DNA of 64,000 nt from Oidiodendron maius Zn (lineage: Eukaryota; Ascomycota; Leotiomycetes; Myxotrichaceae): positions 1,364,001 to 1,428,000 of the forward strand of contig KN832876.1 in NCBI GenBank assembly GCA_000827325.1. Direction: 5' to 3'. The notes beneath the pieces were generated by a model. The model saw only the letters and a list, made by a program, of their open reading frames with translations, was not told the origin of the DNA and did no database searches. Positions 33,255 through 44,472 of this stretch are shown in pieces. Both the position numbers and the translations under genes were made by a program. Within the stretch, counting starts at the first letter, position 1; each line of letters starts with the position of its first letter.

Positions 33255-36200
33255 ATGGATCAACAGAGGTTTCTCGAGCTTTTAAAAAGCATCCAAATCC
33301 GTGTGTTGCAATGCTATGTCGATGCATGATCTTGACTGGGCTAATACTGCAGTAGCTGATACGGAGAGAGTCAAGGTTGCAACCACGGAGCTTCGAAAAA
33401 CCTACTATCCCCATCCCGAGTCTCTGCTATGGCTCTTGCACATCCTCACGTCTCATGATGTTGTGGAGGTTCGACAGCAAGCTGCTGTTGAGGCTCTGCG
33501 ACTGGTGCCTAAGCATTGGACCGCTTTACCAGCAGATCAGAAACCCGCTATTCGAGAGAAGCTCCTCCAGACCACTATGGATGAACAGGGAAGCTTAGTT
33601 CGTCACTCTGGAGCTAGAGTAATTTCTTCCATCGCCAAGATTGACCTAGATGATGGAGAGTGGGCTGAACTTCCAGGTGTTCTTGCCCAAGCTTCCACGT
33701 CACAACAAGTCGCACACCGTGAAATTGGTGTCTATATATTGTTTACGCTCCTTGAAGCAGCGGGAAATTTATTTGAAGACAAATTATCTGGTCTTTTCTC
33801 TCTCTTTGAGAATACCATCAAGGATCCAGATAGTGCGGAAGTCCGTATCAACACGCTACTCTGCCTGAGTCGTGTTGCTATGTTGATCGAACCTGATGAG
33901 GACCCAGACAGTTTAGCAAGATTTGTCCAAGCTTTTCCCAACATGGTTGCCGTGTTAAAGGCTGCAATTGACGAGCAAGATGAGGATAGAGCGATGCAAG
34001 CTTTTGAAGTTTTCCAGACCCTCCTAGGCTGTGATTCAGCTCTCTTGAACAAGCACTTCCAGGACCTCTTGACATTCATGATTGATATTGCAGCCAATAC
34101 TAGCCTGCAAGATGAATCGCGATCTCAGGCACTTTCCTTCCTAATGCAGAGCGCTAGATATCGGAAGATGAAAATCCAGGGCATCAAAGATATGGGGAAG
34201 ACTCTCACGCTCAAGAGCATGCAGATCGCAACAGAAATCAATGACGATGAGGATGAAGACGAAGATGATGTTACCCCAAGCAGATCAGCCTTAGGTCTCT
34301 TGGATCTGCTTGCGAACAGCCTTCCACCTCGACAGGTTGTCGTTCCTCTCCTCGAAGCACTGCCACAGTACATTACTAGCGACCAACCCAAATTCCGCCA
34401 GGCCGGTATTCTTGCTGTTGGTATGTGTGTAGAAGGAGCTCCGGATTTCATCGCCACGCAATTAGACAGCCTCATACCTATCGTTTTGAAACTACTAAAC
34501 GATCCAGTCATTGGTGTTCGACATGCATCTTTGAACGGCGTGGCTAGATTGGCGGATGATCTTGCAGAGGACTTGTGCAAGTACCACAAAGAACTTATCC
34601 CGGCCCTGCTTAAGAACCTTGATTCTGCCGTTATGCAAGCCGCTAGTGAGGCCGACCAACAGAAAAATATTGGCATTCTCAAAGCAGCATGTGCTGCTCT
34701 AGACTCTGTTACTGATGGTATGGAGAAGGAAACCATGACTACATATCTTTCTGAGCTTGTTCCCCGCCTGGGCCAGTTGTTCAGTCATCCGGATTTCAAC
34801 GTCAAGGCAAGTGCCGCTGGTGCGATGGGCTCCATTGCTGGTTCTGCTGAAGATGCCTTCCTACCATACTTTGAGACAACGATGAAGGCTCTATCCGAAT
34901 ATGTCACGATGAAGGACAGCGATGATGAGCTCGACTTACGTGGCACGGTATGCGATGCCATGGGCAATATGGCAAAGGCTGTTGGCGCGACCGCGTTCCA
35001 ACCATATGTCCAACCATTAATGCAAGCAAGTGAAGAAGCACTGCATCTTGGACATCCTCGATTACGAGAGACAAGTTACATTTTGTGGAGCGTTTTGGCA
35101 ACTGTCTACCAAGAAGAATTTACACCTTTCCTGGATGGAGTAGTGAAAGGTCTTCTAGAAAGCTTAGAACAGGAGGAGTCAGACCTTGAAGTCGAATTGG
35201 GCGAAGACGCTAAAGACCTTCTTGGGCAGGAGGTTTTGATTGCCGGGAAGAAAATCAAAGTCGCAAGCGCAACTGATGTACCGGAAGATTTTGATGGTAT
35301 GGAAGACGATGACGATGATTGGGACGATCTCACCGCTGTCACGGCTGTCGCACTGGAAAAGGAGATTGCAGTCGAGGTTATTGGCGATGTGCTATCAAAC
35401 ACACGCAAAAACTTTGTTCCCTATTTCCAAAAGACCGTTGAGGCTGTTATGCCTTTGGTCGAGCATAACTACGAGGGTGTACGAAAAGCAACAATCGGTA
35501 CACTGTGGCGAGCATATGCCTGCCTGTGGGGCTTGATGGAGGATCATATCGGAGAAAAGTGGACTCCTGGTCTGCCTCTGAAGTCACAGCCTTCAGAAGA
35601 GGTACTCAAGCTAGGTGAAATTGTCACAACTGCAACCCTCTCACTCTGGGAGGATGAGGCTGATAGGTAAGTCAATACTTTTCATATTAATTTTTGTCCA
35701 AGTTTGAAATGATGAACAACATTACGTTATACCCAGCTCACTCAGACGCACAAGTTGCGAATGCTGCGAACGCGTATCTACAGTCTGATCCCATTTGATA
35801 GCCTATTTTAATGTGATACATTTTTGCTATCGCAGTTGCTAACGATAATGTGATTATTAGGGCTGTTGTCACTGAAATCAACCGAAATGTTGCCGCTACC
35901 TTGAAGCTTTGCGGGCCTGCTATCCTGACCCAAGAAAACTTTGTTGAGCGTGCTACTACGATTCTGGCTTCTGTAATAACTAGATCACACCCCTGCCAGC
36001 AAGATCTTGGCGATGATGATGACCATGAGGATTTGGAAGATGAGGAGTCCTCCGAGTACGACTGGCTTGTTATCGACACGGCGTTGGATGTCGCTATTGG
36101 TTTAGCTACCGCTCTTGGAAGCCAGTTTTCTGAGCTTTGGAAGATCTTCCAGAAGCCAGTCATGAAATTTGCTTCTTCACAAACCAACTTCGAGAGATCT

Positions 36201-36843
36201 ACAGCTATTGGAGTCATTGCTGAATGTACTGCAAGTATGGGCGCTGGTGTCACGGGCTTTACATCTGTGCTATTGAAGTTACTCCTGCACCGACTCTCAG
36301 ACGAGGATTCTGAGACGAAGTCAAATGCTGCCTACGCGACTGGTTTACTTATTTTCCACTCCACTGACTCTGCAGCCTATCTCCCAAGTTACAATACTAT
36401 TCTCTCCAAACTTGAGCCCCTGCTCCAAAGCCAAGGCGCAAGAACAATTGACAACGCGTGTGGTTGCGTTGCCCGTATGATCATGGCTCACCAAGACAAG
36501 GTGCCTGTGGATGATATTTTGCCTGTGGTTGTCAGTCTGCTGCCTTTGAAAGATGACTATGAGGAGAACAAACCCATCTTTGACTGCATTACTGGCCTCT
36601 GTAAGTGCACTTAAATACCGTCAAATGCTCCAAGCTAACAGAATAGACGAGCATGAAAACCAAACTGTCATTGGGCTCACACAGCAATTACTCCCAGTTT
36701 TTGCAACTGTTTTAGGAGATCCTGCCGAGCAGCTTGAAGATGAGACACGACAAAAGGTCATTGCCACTGTAAAGTTCATAGCTTCGAAGAACGCTGCGTT
36801 GGTTAATAGAAATGAGGTATTGGTGAATGTCTTGCGGGGATAA
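33255..36843 (+). CDS. KAP123: Importin subunit beta-4 (karyopherin Kap123)
   Basis: Nuclear import receptor for ribosomal proteins and histones H3/H4; it shuttles through the nuclear pore. Exons 33255-33300, 33353-35666, 35861-36600 and 36647-36843 give 1098 aa, close to yeast Kap123 at 1113. The protein is built of HEAT repeats, with clear units such as VRQQAAVEALRLVPKHW, FRQAGILAVGMCVEG and LKASAAGAMGSIAGSAE-like segments. Acidic loops (NDDEDEDEDD near residue 310 and MEDDDDDWDD near residue 675) match the long acidic loops of the family. The first exon holds only MDQQRFLELLKSIQI and one base. Intron 2 is 194 bases. Firm. Confidence 0.95.
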
Positions 36844-37336
36844 GTGGAATGATTCATGATTGGATGATAATGGAAGGATATAAACTTGAGCAGAGCAAAG
36901 CAGATACCCCACATTCTCTATTCACTTCTGACCGGTGAAGATTCCCCTAGAACAATAATGGCATATATCATTGTGTCTTGCACTGCACTTTCTTGTTTGT
37001 TACTTGACGTACCTAAGATAGACCACCGTTACCTGATTTCAGTATGAGCACAATATACCTTCCAGAACAGTCTCACGCACGTCTGTTTCTCATGAATGTG
37101 ATAAAATCCGCCATGAAGACTGACTTGAATCTATATTTTATCTCTGGCACTCACAAATAAATGATAGCAGACACGTGGCATCCAATGCACGTTAATCCAA
37201 AAAACGAGCCAAAACACCATGGCGTCCCAATATGCATATGCTCCCTGTATGATTTTTCCAACCCAATGCGCTGCCTTTGATTATGCACCGTCCATTCCCA
37301 TGCAATGCAATCTCATAAACTCCAAAGCCAAAGAAT
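36844..37336. other. Convergent 3' region
   Basis: 493 bases between the stops of KAP123 and the minus-strand unknown gene. No ORF with a domain. Presumed 3' UTRs. Confidence 0.4.
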
Positions 37337-38797
37337 CTAAAATAATGCCAACAGTTCCTTTTCAAAGGCACTGAACTCTTCGTCTCCATAATCCGTTGCA
37401 GCGGACTGTACGCGCTGTAACGTCCTCGTAGCTGGTCCAGATGGCTTCTCAAGAAGCTCTCTCTGCTTTCTCTCTCGCTCTGCTCCGAGTTTGCTCTCGT
37501 GGATCGCGGCATGAAGGAGGTCCTCCTCCCTCTCTTCAAAAAACCGTCCTTTCTTTTTCGAAGGAGCCTGGACTCGAACAGGTGCCGCCTCACCATCTCG
37601 GCTAGGAGAGCCACGACTCGGCGTAGTAATTTCGAGAAGGTCCTGAGATGACAGGACGAAGTCTTGTGAAGAGAACATCGCCATAACTAGATCCTCTTTG
37701 ATGGCAGATTGTCTGGGATTGAGTTCCCGGCTAATTTGTGTATAGCTTGGAAGCTCATTGGCATCGTCAAGAAGTTCGCGGATTTCCTGGCTAGGACTGG
37801 GGAAAAAGTCGTCGAGGTGGTTTTCGAGGAATATTTGAGTCGCCGAAGGGGGGTTATTAGCTTCCGCGGCAGGAACAAAACGACTAGATTTGGGGGGTGT
37901 GGGGACGAAGGATATAGCCTTTGCCGCTTTGACAGGCGGCGGGAAGTTCAAGGGTCGATCTGCTAACACTGGTCGATTCTCGGCTTGAGATCTCGTCTCT
38001 TTGCTGTTCGTTGTATGTCCGCAGTCAATATCCTCTTCATCCACGAATATTGGTATGTTATTCGATCGATTGGATAGTGCCCTTGCTGGCGATACACCAT
38101 CATGTCTGCTACTTGCTTCGGCGGCTTCTGAAAGTAATTGTGCTGCTATCATCTCGTCGATTATCTGCCCATTGTTGAAGGCATTCTCCTCCTTATCCCC
38201 ACCTAGTTTTCTTCGTGGAAGTTCTTGTGAGCTTTGCTCATCTTCCTTTAATAGCTTTCTGGGTGTGTCTAAGTCATCAAAAAGCCTGGGCAAGTCATAC
38301 TGTGAAAGAGAGGGGAACTCCCCATACTCTTCCTCAGAAATGTCCTCCCCAGGCACACGTTTTGCGAGCGGGTAGTCCTCGTCTTTATGCTCATATATCG
38401 TGCTATCGGATTCCTCCGCGACTATTTCCATCTCCTGCCATGACCGCTTGTTGCCAGCAACAACAAATCGTGATATTGTAGGCTGGCTGGGTCGAACAAA
38501 CTTGCTGGGTTCCGGCAGACCCATCTTCCTCCGTGCGTCTCTTTGTGCCTGTTCCTTTTGGGCCTTCCTTTCCCGGGCAGCTTTGGCCTTTTTAGCGTTC
38601 CGTTCTTTCTCATACTCCTCTTTTTGCCGTGCTCGTTCTTCCGCTTCAAGCCTCCTCTGCTCCGCACGCGACATCCTTGGGCCTTGTGCTTTTAGGTACG
38701 CCTTCTTTGCAGCTTTGCTGGTCATCGGAGGTCTTGGCCCAGTCGATCTCACCAACGAGGTTGGGATTAGATCGAAGGTTTGCTGTCGGCCCGCCAT
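37337..38797 (-). CDS. Hypothetical charged protein with N-terminal coiled coil
   Basis: Single exon, 486 aa, from the ATG at 38797 (the frame opens earlier only with non-ATG codons). Residues ~35-95 form a long, highly charged Lys/Arg/Glu/Ala helix (MSRAEQRRLEAEERARQKEE and on). A conserved-looking SKFVRPSQPTISRFV follows. The rest is polar and probably disordered, with acidic patches and repeated FSSQDFVLSSQDLLE and FPSPSQEIRELLDD motifs. The end, DEEFSAFEKELLALF, is amphipathic. I do not recognise a family. The basic coiled coil and disordered body suggest a nuclear or nucleolar scaffold, but this is a guess. Confidence 0.75.
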   Translation of the reverse strand: MAGRQQTFDLIPTSLVRSTGPRPPMTSKAAKKAYLKAQGPRMSRAEQRRLEAEERARQKEEYEKERNAKKAKAARERKAQKEQAQRDARRKMGLPEPSKFVRPSQPTISRFVVAGNKRSWQEMEIVAEESDSTIYEHKDEDYPLAKRVPGEDISEEEYGEFPSLSQYDLPRLFDDLDTPRKLLKEDEQSSQELPRRKLGGDKEENAFNNGQIIDEMIAAQLLSEAAEASSRHDGVSPARALSNRSNNIPIFVDEEDIDCGHTTNSKETRSQAENRPVLADRPLNFPPPVKAAKAISFVPTPPKSSRFVPAAEANNPPSATQIFLENHLDDFFPSPSQEIRELLDDANELPSYTQISRELNPRQSAIKEDLVMAMFSSQDFVLSSQDLLEITTPSRGSPSRDGEAAPVRVQAPSKKKGRFFEEREEDLLHAAIHESKLGAERERKQRELLEKPSGPATRTLQRVQSAATDYGDEEFSAFEKELLALF

Positions 38798-39690
38798 GGT
38801 TGATAGGCGAGGGGGGGCGGCGATACATTCGCAGGTGGTAATGAAGACGATACTTAATTCTTTGACTGTAGTGGTGCAGTCCACCACCAAGAGACGCGAC
38901 GTGGAAGATTATTGGCTGGCAGGATGGCGTCAGTGACATGTAAACAATACCTCGGCTCGGCCGGAAAATAGTTGACCCGACATGTAGAGCCGAACAAATG
39001 TTGAGCACACAATCTGCTGTACCTCCTCGTGTGCTCGCAAAATGGTCAGTCTGCCATAGTTGCAGAGTCGTAATTGGCTCTCACAAGGTGATCATTTCAC
39101 AACCTGTACTGTGCATTGTGCAGATGTGTGTGTACCGTTTTTGGTGCGATGTAAAGTGTACTTTGCAATGTCGGTACCCGCGCTTGTGTGACAAGCGGGG
39201 CAACCCCCATGTATTTTGTCTGATCGGCATTTGCTCGCACAATCAGACCCTGATTCAATTTAGCCTCACCACCAACCTCGTCTTCTTCGAGGGCGGCATC
39301 CAGCTAAGCTACATTGTTCCTGACAGTCTGCGGCTGCTCTGGGCAGCGACACCGCGATTTCCGCACTCCATAGCGTGCTGGTGCCACGACTAAGATTAAG
39401 CTTATCGGCGGGCCGGCCCTGGCCTCGGTGCTCTGGCTCTTCAAACCCCGCGCCACTCTCCTGGCCTGTGGCAAGTCCAAGGGCGGCCGGATGAGGCCGG
39501 ACTTGAGACTAGTAACTCGAAACGTAGGTTGCTGTGCATGGCCATCATCGTGGAGCCCAGAAGCTCCAGGAACTGGTAGTTGGGTACAGACAGAGACAGA
39601 TGCTAACCATGGCTTCCGTGTTCCAGTGTCGAAGAGCAGTAGGCTTGGCGAGTAGGGGCTGGGGGTTGAGCAAGTTGCTGCGCCATCGCA
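38798..39690. promoter_or_regulatory. Divergent upstream region of the unknown gene and the Zn2Cys6 gene
   Basis: 893 bases between divergent ATGs. Contains overlapping short ORFs on both strands, none with domains. I see no clear operator. Confidence 0.4.
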
Positions 39691-41383
39691 ATGGTTGGGA
39701 TTCCGGGAAAGTCGAAGGGCTGTCATACCTGCAGAAGAAGGAAGATCAAAGTAAGATGGCCCCATATTATTTGCATTCCAGCTAACCCGTTATCCTAGTG
39801 TGATCTACAACAGCCAAGTTGCAAGCGATGCTTGCAGAGTGGGAGAGTCTGTGAAGGTTATAAACGCGGTCCAGTCTTCCTCAATCGCACAGCCCAGGGA
39901 TGGGAGAAGCGGTCCCGGCTTGAAGAGGCCTTACCTCGCCGTGACGAGCCTGATATCGCTGCAGTACAGGCAGATAGCCCAAGGTCGTCTTCGTCGTCGT
40001 CGTCCTCCTCCTCCTCGTCCTCCTCATCCTCCTCTTCTAAGTCGCCATCGCCTTCGCTGCAGGTAAGCTCGACAAGCGTGCTCAAGCTCCAGTTCCACAG
40101 TCTCTTCTTGGAGAGCTATCTTCCGTCAGACCCGAAACTGGGGCCAGGTCTGACTCAGACATGGCTCGCCGAAGCCGTACGCTTCAACAATCCCGGGAAA
40201 GCTTTGGAATACTCCCTTCACGCCCTATGCATGACTAGAATTGGCAGGATTGCTGGCGATGAAGCTTTGGTTGTAAAAGGTGGCATGGCCTATGGGCATT
40301 CCCTGAGGGAACTCCAACTAGCTCTTTCATCGCCAAAACTAGCTGGTACAGATGATACTCTAGCTACGTGCCTTGTATTATCCATTTATGAAGTAAGTGG
40401 AATTCACATGCCGCCCCTAGATGAGGATGCTGACATTGCAATAGCTTTTTGAATCAACGACGAATTCAACAGAAGGCCATGAGAAGCATATAACTGGCAT
40501 CGAGCGACTTGTTGCTTGGCGTGGGCCTGGTAAACACGAGTCAGCTTTAGCCAAGGCGTTGTTGAAAAATGTCGTTTACACATCAGTGAGAATAAGCTAC
40601 CTAACTCTTATGGAGTACGCTAAGCATTACTAGATGGTCAAAAGTATACAGTACCGAAAAACATCTCTCCTCAAAGCGTTAGTGGACAAAGTTGAATGGT
40701 GGGACTTGCAAGGAGAACTCTTTGCCAAAGGACATACACTTGGGTCACTTCTGGAAGATCTTGACCACTTGAAAAATTCCGGGCAAGCTAATTTGGGGGG
40801 GGCGGCTCAATGCCTACAGCGGTGTTGCAAGCTAGACACCGACTTTGAGGACTTGCATCGTCGGCTGGCCATGGAGTCAGTCTCGCCCATGTATTGGAAA
40901 ACAGAACTTCCCGGCACGGAAGTCGTGGTCACTTTTGCTACCCTCTATCACGCCCATCTCATGCTTGATTTCTGGGCTTTGCAACTTGCTGTCAGCACCA
41001 CGATTGATATAATATGCTCCCAAGTCCCGGCGGAGGTTCCGGCTACGATGCGAAACTTTATTGACCGCCTTAAACTTTTGCACGGGGGGCGGCGACAGGT
41101 GGAACTAGCCACCACTATTATGCAGTCATTATCGTTCTGCATGCGCGATGAGTACGGTCTTGCCAGTTCACAGAAGTGCTTATTTGCTGGTCGCGTCGCA
41201 CTCTTCTCACTGCGACGCAACACTATTGAAAACCTTTCTTTTTACGAAGAAAAGTTTCTGGAGCTGACCCTTAAGAAGGGGTTACGATATGCCCAGGATA
41301 TAAGTAAAGACATGCGTAGTGCGTGGACAGAAAACCTCTCGGAGCAAGGCCAAGGATTACGGCAGAACGGCAACTCCGATTGA
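39691..41383 (+). CDS. Zn2Cys6 transcription factor
   Basis: Exons 39691-39750, 39799-40392, 40445-40585 and 40634-41383 give 514 aa. The binuclear zinc cluster is exact: Cys11-x2-Cys14-x6-Cys21-x6-Cys28-x2-Cys31-x6-Cys38. Exon 1 encodes MVGIPGKSKGCHTCRRRKIK and the intron falls just before Cys21. A serine run of about 18 residues encoded by TCN repeats lies near 39990-40040. The C-terminal part (residues ~110-500) is a helical Fungal_trans_2-type regulatory region, with FHSLFLESYLPSDP, RFNNPGKALEYSLHALCM and HITGIERLVAWRGPGKH. The stop is 29 bases from the stop of a convergent aldo/keto reductase, a possible target. Confidence 0.9.
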
Positions 41384-41412
41384 AATATATATCGCCCGCT
41401 CCATATTCTCTA

Positions 41413-42429
41413 TTAATCATGCGATACGGTTGGGTCCCATGAACAAGGAACATATTGCCCCGTCTCCAGGCTTTCCATCTCCTCTGCCGTAAGCTGAAAG
41501 TCAAAGATGTTTGTGTTCTCCTCGATCCTGCTTGGAGTGACACTCTTGGGCAGAGGTACGAAACCTTTTTGCAGGCTCCATCTTAGGAGGACCTGAGCTG
41601 CAGTCTTCTTGTACTTCCGTGTTAATGGTACCAATATATTCTCGCCCATCCGCTCACCTCTTACGAGCGGTGACCACGCCTCCAGAACGATCCCACGTTT
41701 CTGGCACCAGTGGACAATATCCGGGCGACTCAACCAAGGGTGCAGCTCCCACTGCCCTACGTCAATCACGCCAGCTTTACCTTTCCCCCTCTCTTCCTCT
41801 AACTCCTTCATATATATCTCCATCTCATCAAGATGGTGGATACCGTAATTGCTGATTCCTAGACTGCGGATCTTACCTTCCTCTTGGGCTTCCACCAGAG
41901 CCTTCCAAGCCCCTTTACGAGCCTCCCGGCCCCCATATGGTGCGTGGATGAGCATCAAGTCTATATAACTGAGATCAGTCTCCTTAAGGGTATCTTCCAC
42001 CTGCGCTTTTGTTCTCTCATAGTTCAATTTACGGCTTGGAATTTTGCTGGTGAAGAAAATATACTCGCGTGGGATTCCAGACTCTCGAATAGCTTTACCA
42101 CATGGTGCCTCGTTGCGATATGAAGCAGCAGAATCTACCTTCGAGATATTAGATGATAAAGTCCAGATAGATTGGGTCGAGGATCCCTACATGTCGATAC
42201 CCTTTCTCTAAGGCATGGGCAACTAGAGCTTCAGTATCGGCAGCCGGTCTTCAGAACGTATCAGCACATGCGGGAGGGTAGATGATAGGGATGCCTACAT
42301 TTGGTATACCTGCAGAGATCAATGTCAGAACATCTAATCAGAGTCGGGACTACTTACACCGTACCCAAGGATTGGAATTTCGAAGCCTGAGTTCATACGT
42401 AACTTGGAATTGATTGTAAGATCCGCCAT
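41413..42429 (-). CDS. Aldo/keto reductase
   Basis: NADPH-dependent carbonyl reductase with an AKR barrel. Exons 42429-42358, 42309-42299, 42248-42191 and 42138-41413 give 288 aa. The catalytic tetrad is complete: Asp49 and Tyr54 in VDSAASY, Lys79 in FFTSKIP and His112 in LMLIHAP. NADPH-binding segments are ILGYGVYQ, LGISNYGIHHLDE, VGQWELHPWL, LEAWSPLVRG and PLPKSVTPSRIEENTNIFDF. Exon 2 is only 11 bases (VYQ plus two bases); it is needed to keep frame and it supplies the conserved GYGVYQ motif. Substrate unknown. Confidence 0.9.
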
Positions 42430-43225
42430 TGGTTTCCTACGGTGTATTAAATGTCAGAAGGCAAATACAATGACTTGAGAAAGTAGAACAAACTCTAATT
42501 TGCGGGGTTGGATGAAGAAAGTGCGGTGTCTTTGGGATTAAATATTAGCAGCTCGGTCTACTGCAGTATCGGATCGAAGTTGTATTGATCACTTCAATTG
42601 CTAGTGGGAATTTCACTCGGTATAGTTGGATAAATGAAGCCTGCAAACAGTATGACAAATAATAGCTAGAAAAGAGGCTCTTTACCCTTGAGTTATGTCC
42701 GACCTGAAGGATATGTGTAGTATTGGGCGCCGGTCGATATGTGATATTGGGCGGGTTTTACAAGGAGTCCTAGAGGCAAGTAACCTCATGGCAATGCAAT
42801 TTGGAAACAAAAAGTGACCCGGCCAGCCTAAACTGCGATGGATATGAGTCTGAAAGGGCATTGTAAAGAGAAAGCTGAAGCTCCGTTCGGGCAAGCTTAA
42901 CATCTCTACCTAGGTAGGTAAGGTCGTACATTGACGTCATGTGATCGCAGGCCCACACATGATACGTAGCAGAACCGCTCAGCAACGGCATACTGAAGTG
43001 TACCTCGTACAAATAGGTTCTAATACACATAGAGCCCAAAATCAGTTCCTCACAGTCCACTTGCTTAACGATATTACGCCATAAGAATGGTCAAAGTTAT
43101 CGCTGATTTCCGTGCATTGTGTACTGTCATCTACAGACGATAAAAAAAATACCCCGCCTTGGGCATACCCATTTGCCCCTCATTTTTATACTCTGTCGCG
43201 CAGAGCGGTCTGAACGACGAACAAG
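42430..43225. promoter_or_regulatory. Divergent upstream region of the AKR gene and DOM34
   Basis: 796 bases between divergent ATGs. The minus-strand ORFs at 42682-43060 overlap each other and have no domains. A run of seven or more A lies near 43142. No specific site is recognised. Confidence 0.4.
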
Positions 43226-44472
43226 ATGCGACTTATTAAACAAAATATCGAGAGGGATGGCTCGGGCACCATAACGCTCTTTCCAGAAGAACCGGAAGAC
43301 ATGGTAAGTTCAATCACTCCATCTGTATGCAGCCCTTTCATACTAAACACTTGATGTCTTAGTGGCATGCCTATAATCTCATTGCGCCAACCGATCTGCT
43401 TCGCGCATCAGCCATCCGTCGAGTGACCACCGAGTCTTCTACTGGGAGCACATCTTCCACTCGCGTCCACATAACTCTGTTAATTCAAGTCACGTCTATT
43501 GATTTCGATCCTCAAGCTGGACAACTGCACGTTAGTGGACGCGTAGCGGAGGAGAACAAATGGGTGAAAGTCGGAGCTTATCATACCCTAGACTTGGAAC
43601 TGCAGAGAAATTTCACGCTTGAAAAAAGTGAAGGATGGGACTCCGTGTCTTTGGATGTGGTGCGAGAAGCCGTGAAGGAAGATAAGGAGGGGACAGTGCC
43701 CGCTGTCGTTATGCAAGAGGGCCTGGCGAATATCTGCCTGATAACAGAACATCAGACGGTGTTAAAGCAGCGTATTGAGACCAGCATACCAAGAAAGCGA
43801 TCTGGCAGGGCTGGCGAGCACGACAAAGCGCTAACAAGGTTTTACCAAGTTACTTTAGAGACTTTATTGAGGCATGTGGACATCACTCAACCAAGGCCGC
43901 TTCTCCTAGCAAGCCCTGGATTTACTGCTGCAGGATTTCAGAAATACATTATTGACGAAGCGACTCGAACAGGTAATAAGGCGTTATTATCGAACAAAAG
44001 CAATTTTGTAGTCGTGCATTCGAGTTCTGGCCACCTTCACAGCTTGAATGAGGTGTTGAAAAGCCCCGAGGTTTTAGCCAAGCTGAAGGATACAAAATAT
44101 GCCAGAGAGACTCGTTTGATGGACGAGTTTATGGCACTGCTTCGAAAAGATGATGGTAAAGCGTGGTATGGCCCAAGTGAAGTCGAGAAAGCTGTTGAGA
44201 AGGGTGCAGTTGGTCGGGGTGGAGGTGTGCTCCTTATTAGCAATGCTCTGTTCCGAAGCCAAGAGATTGGCACGAGAAAACGCTGGGTCACGCTAGTCGA
44301 TAAAGTCAAGGAAGGTGGTGGAGATGCAAGAGTACTGAGTAGCGATCATGAGAGTGGGAAGAGGCTAGAAGGACTAGGAGGTATCGCCGCAATCTTAACC
44401 TTTCCGTTGGAGGACTTAGACGAGGAGGATGAAGCTACACCAGATCAAATAGATCATACGCCTGTAGTATGA
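43226..44472 (+). CDS. DOM34: Ribosome-rescue factor Pelota/Dom34
   Basis: eRF1-like factor that, with the GTPase Hbs1, splits stalled ribosomes in no-go and non-stop mRNA decay. Exons 43226-43303 and 43363-44472 give 395 aa. The N-terminal domain is typical: [33 protein letters not shown], then LLRASAIRRV. Domain 2 starts near ANICLITEHQTVLKQRIE, with the family KRSGRAGEHDKALTRFYQ and LLLASPGFTAAGFQKYI. Domain 3 has VVHSSSGHLHSLNEVL, AWYGPSEVEKAVEKGAV, LLISNALFR and GIAAILTFPLEDLDEED. The intron falls after EPEDM. No GGQ motif is present, as expected for Pelota and unlike eRF1. Firm. Confidence 0.96.
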
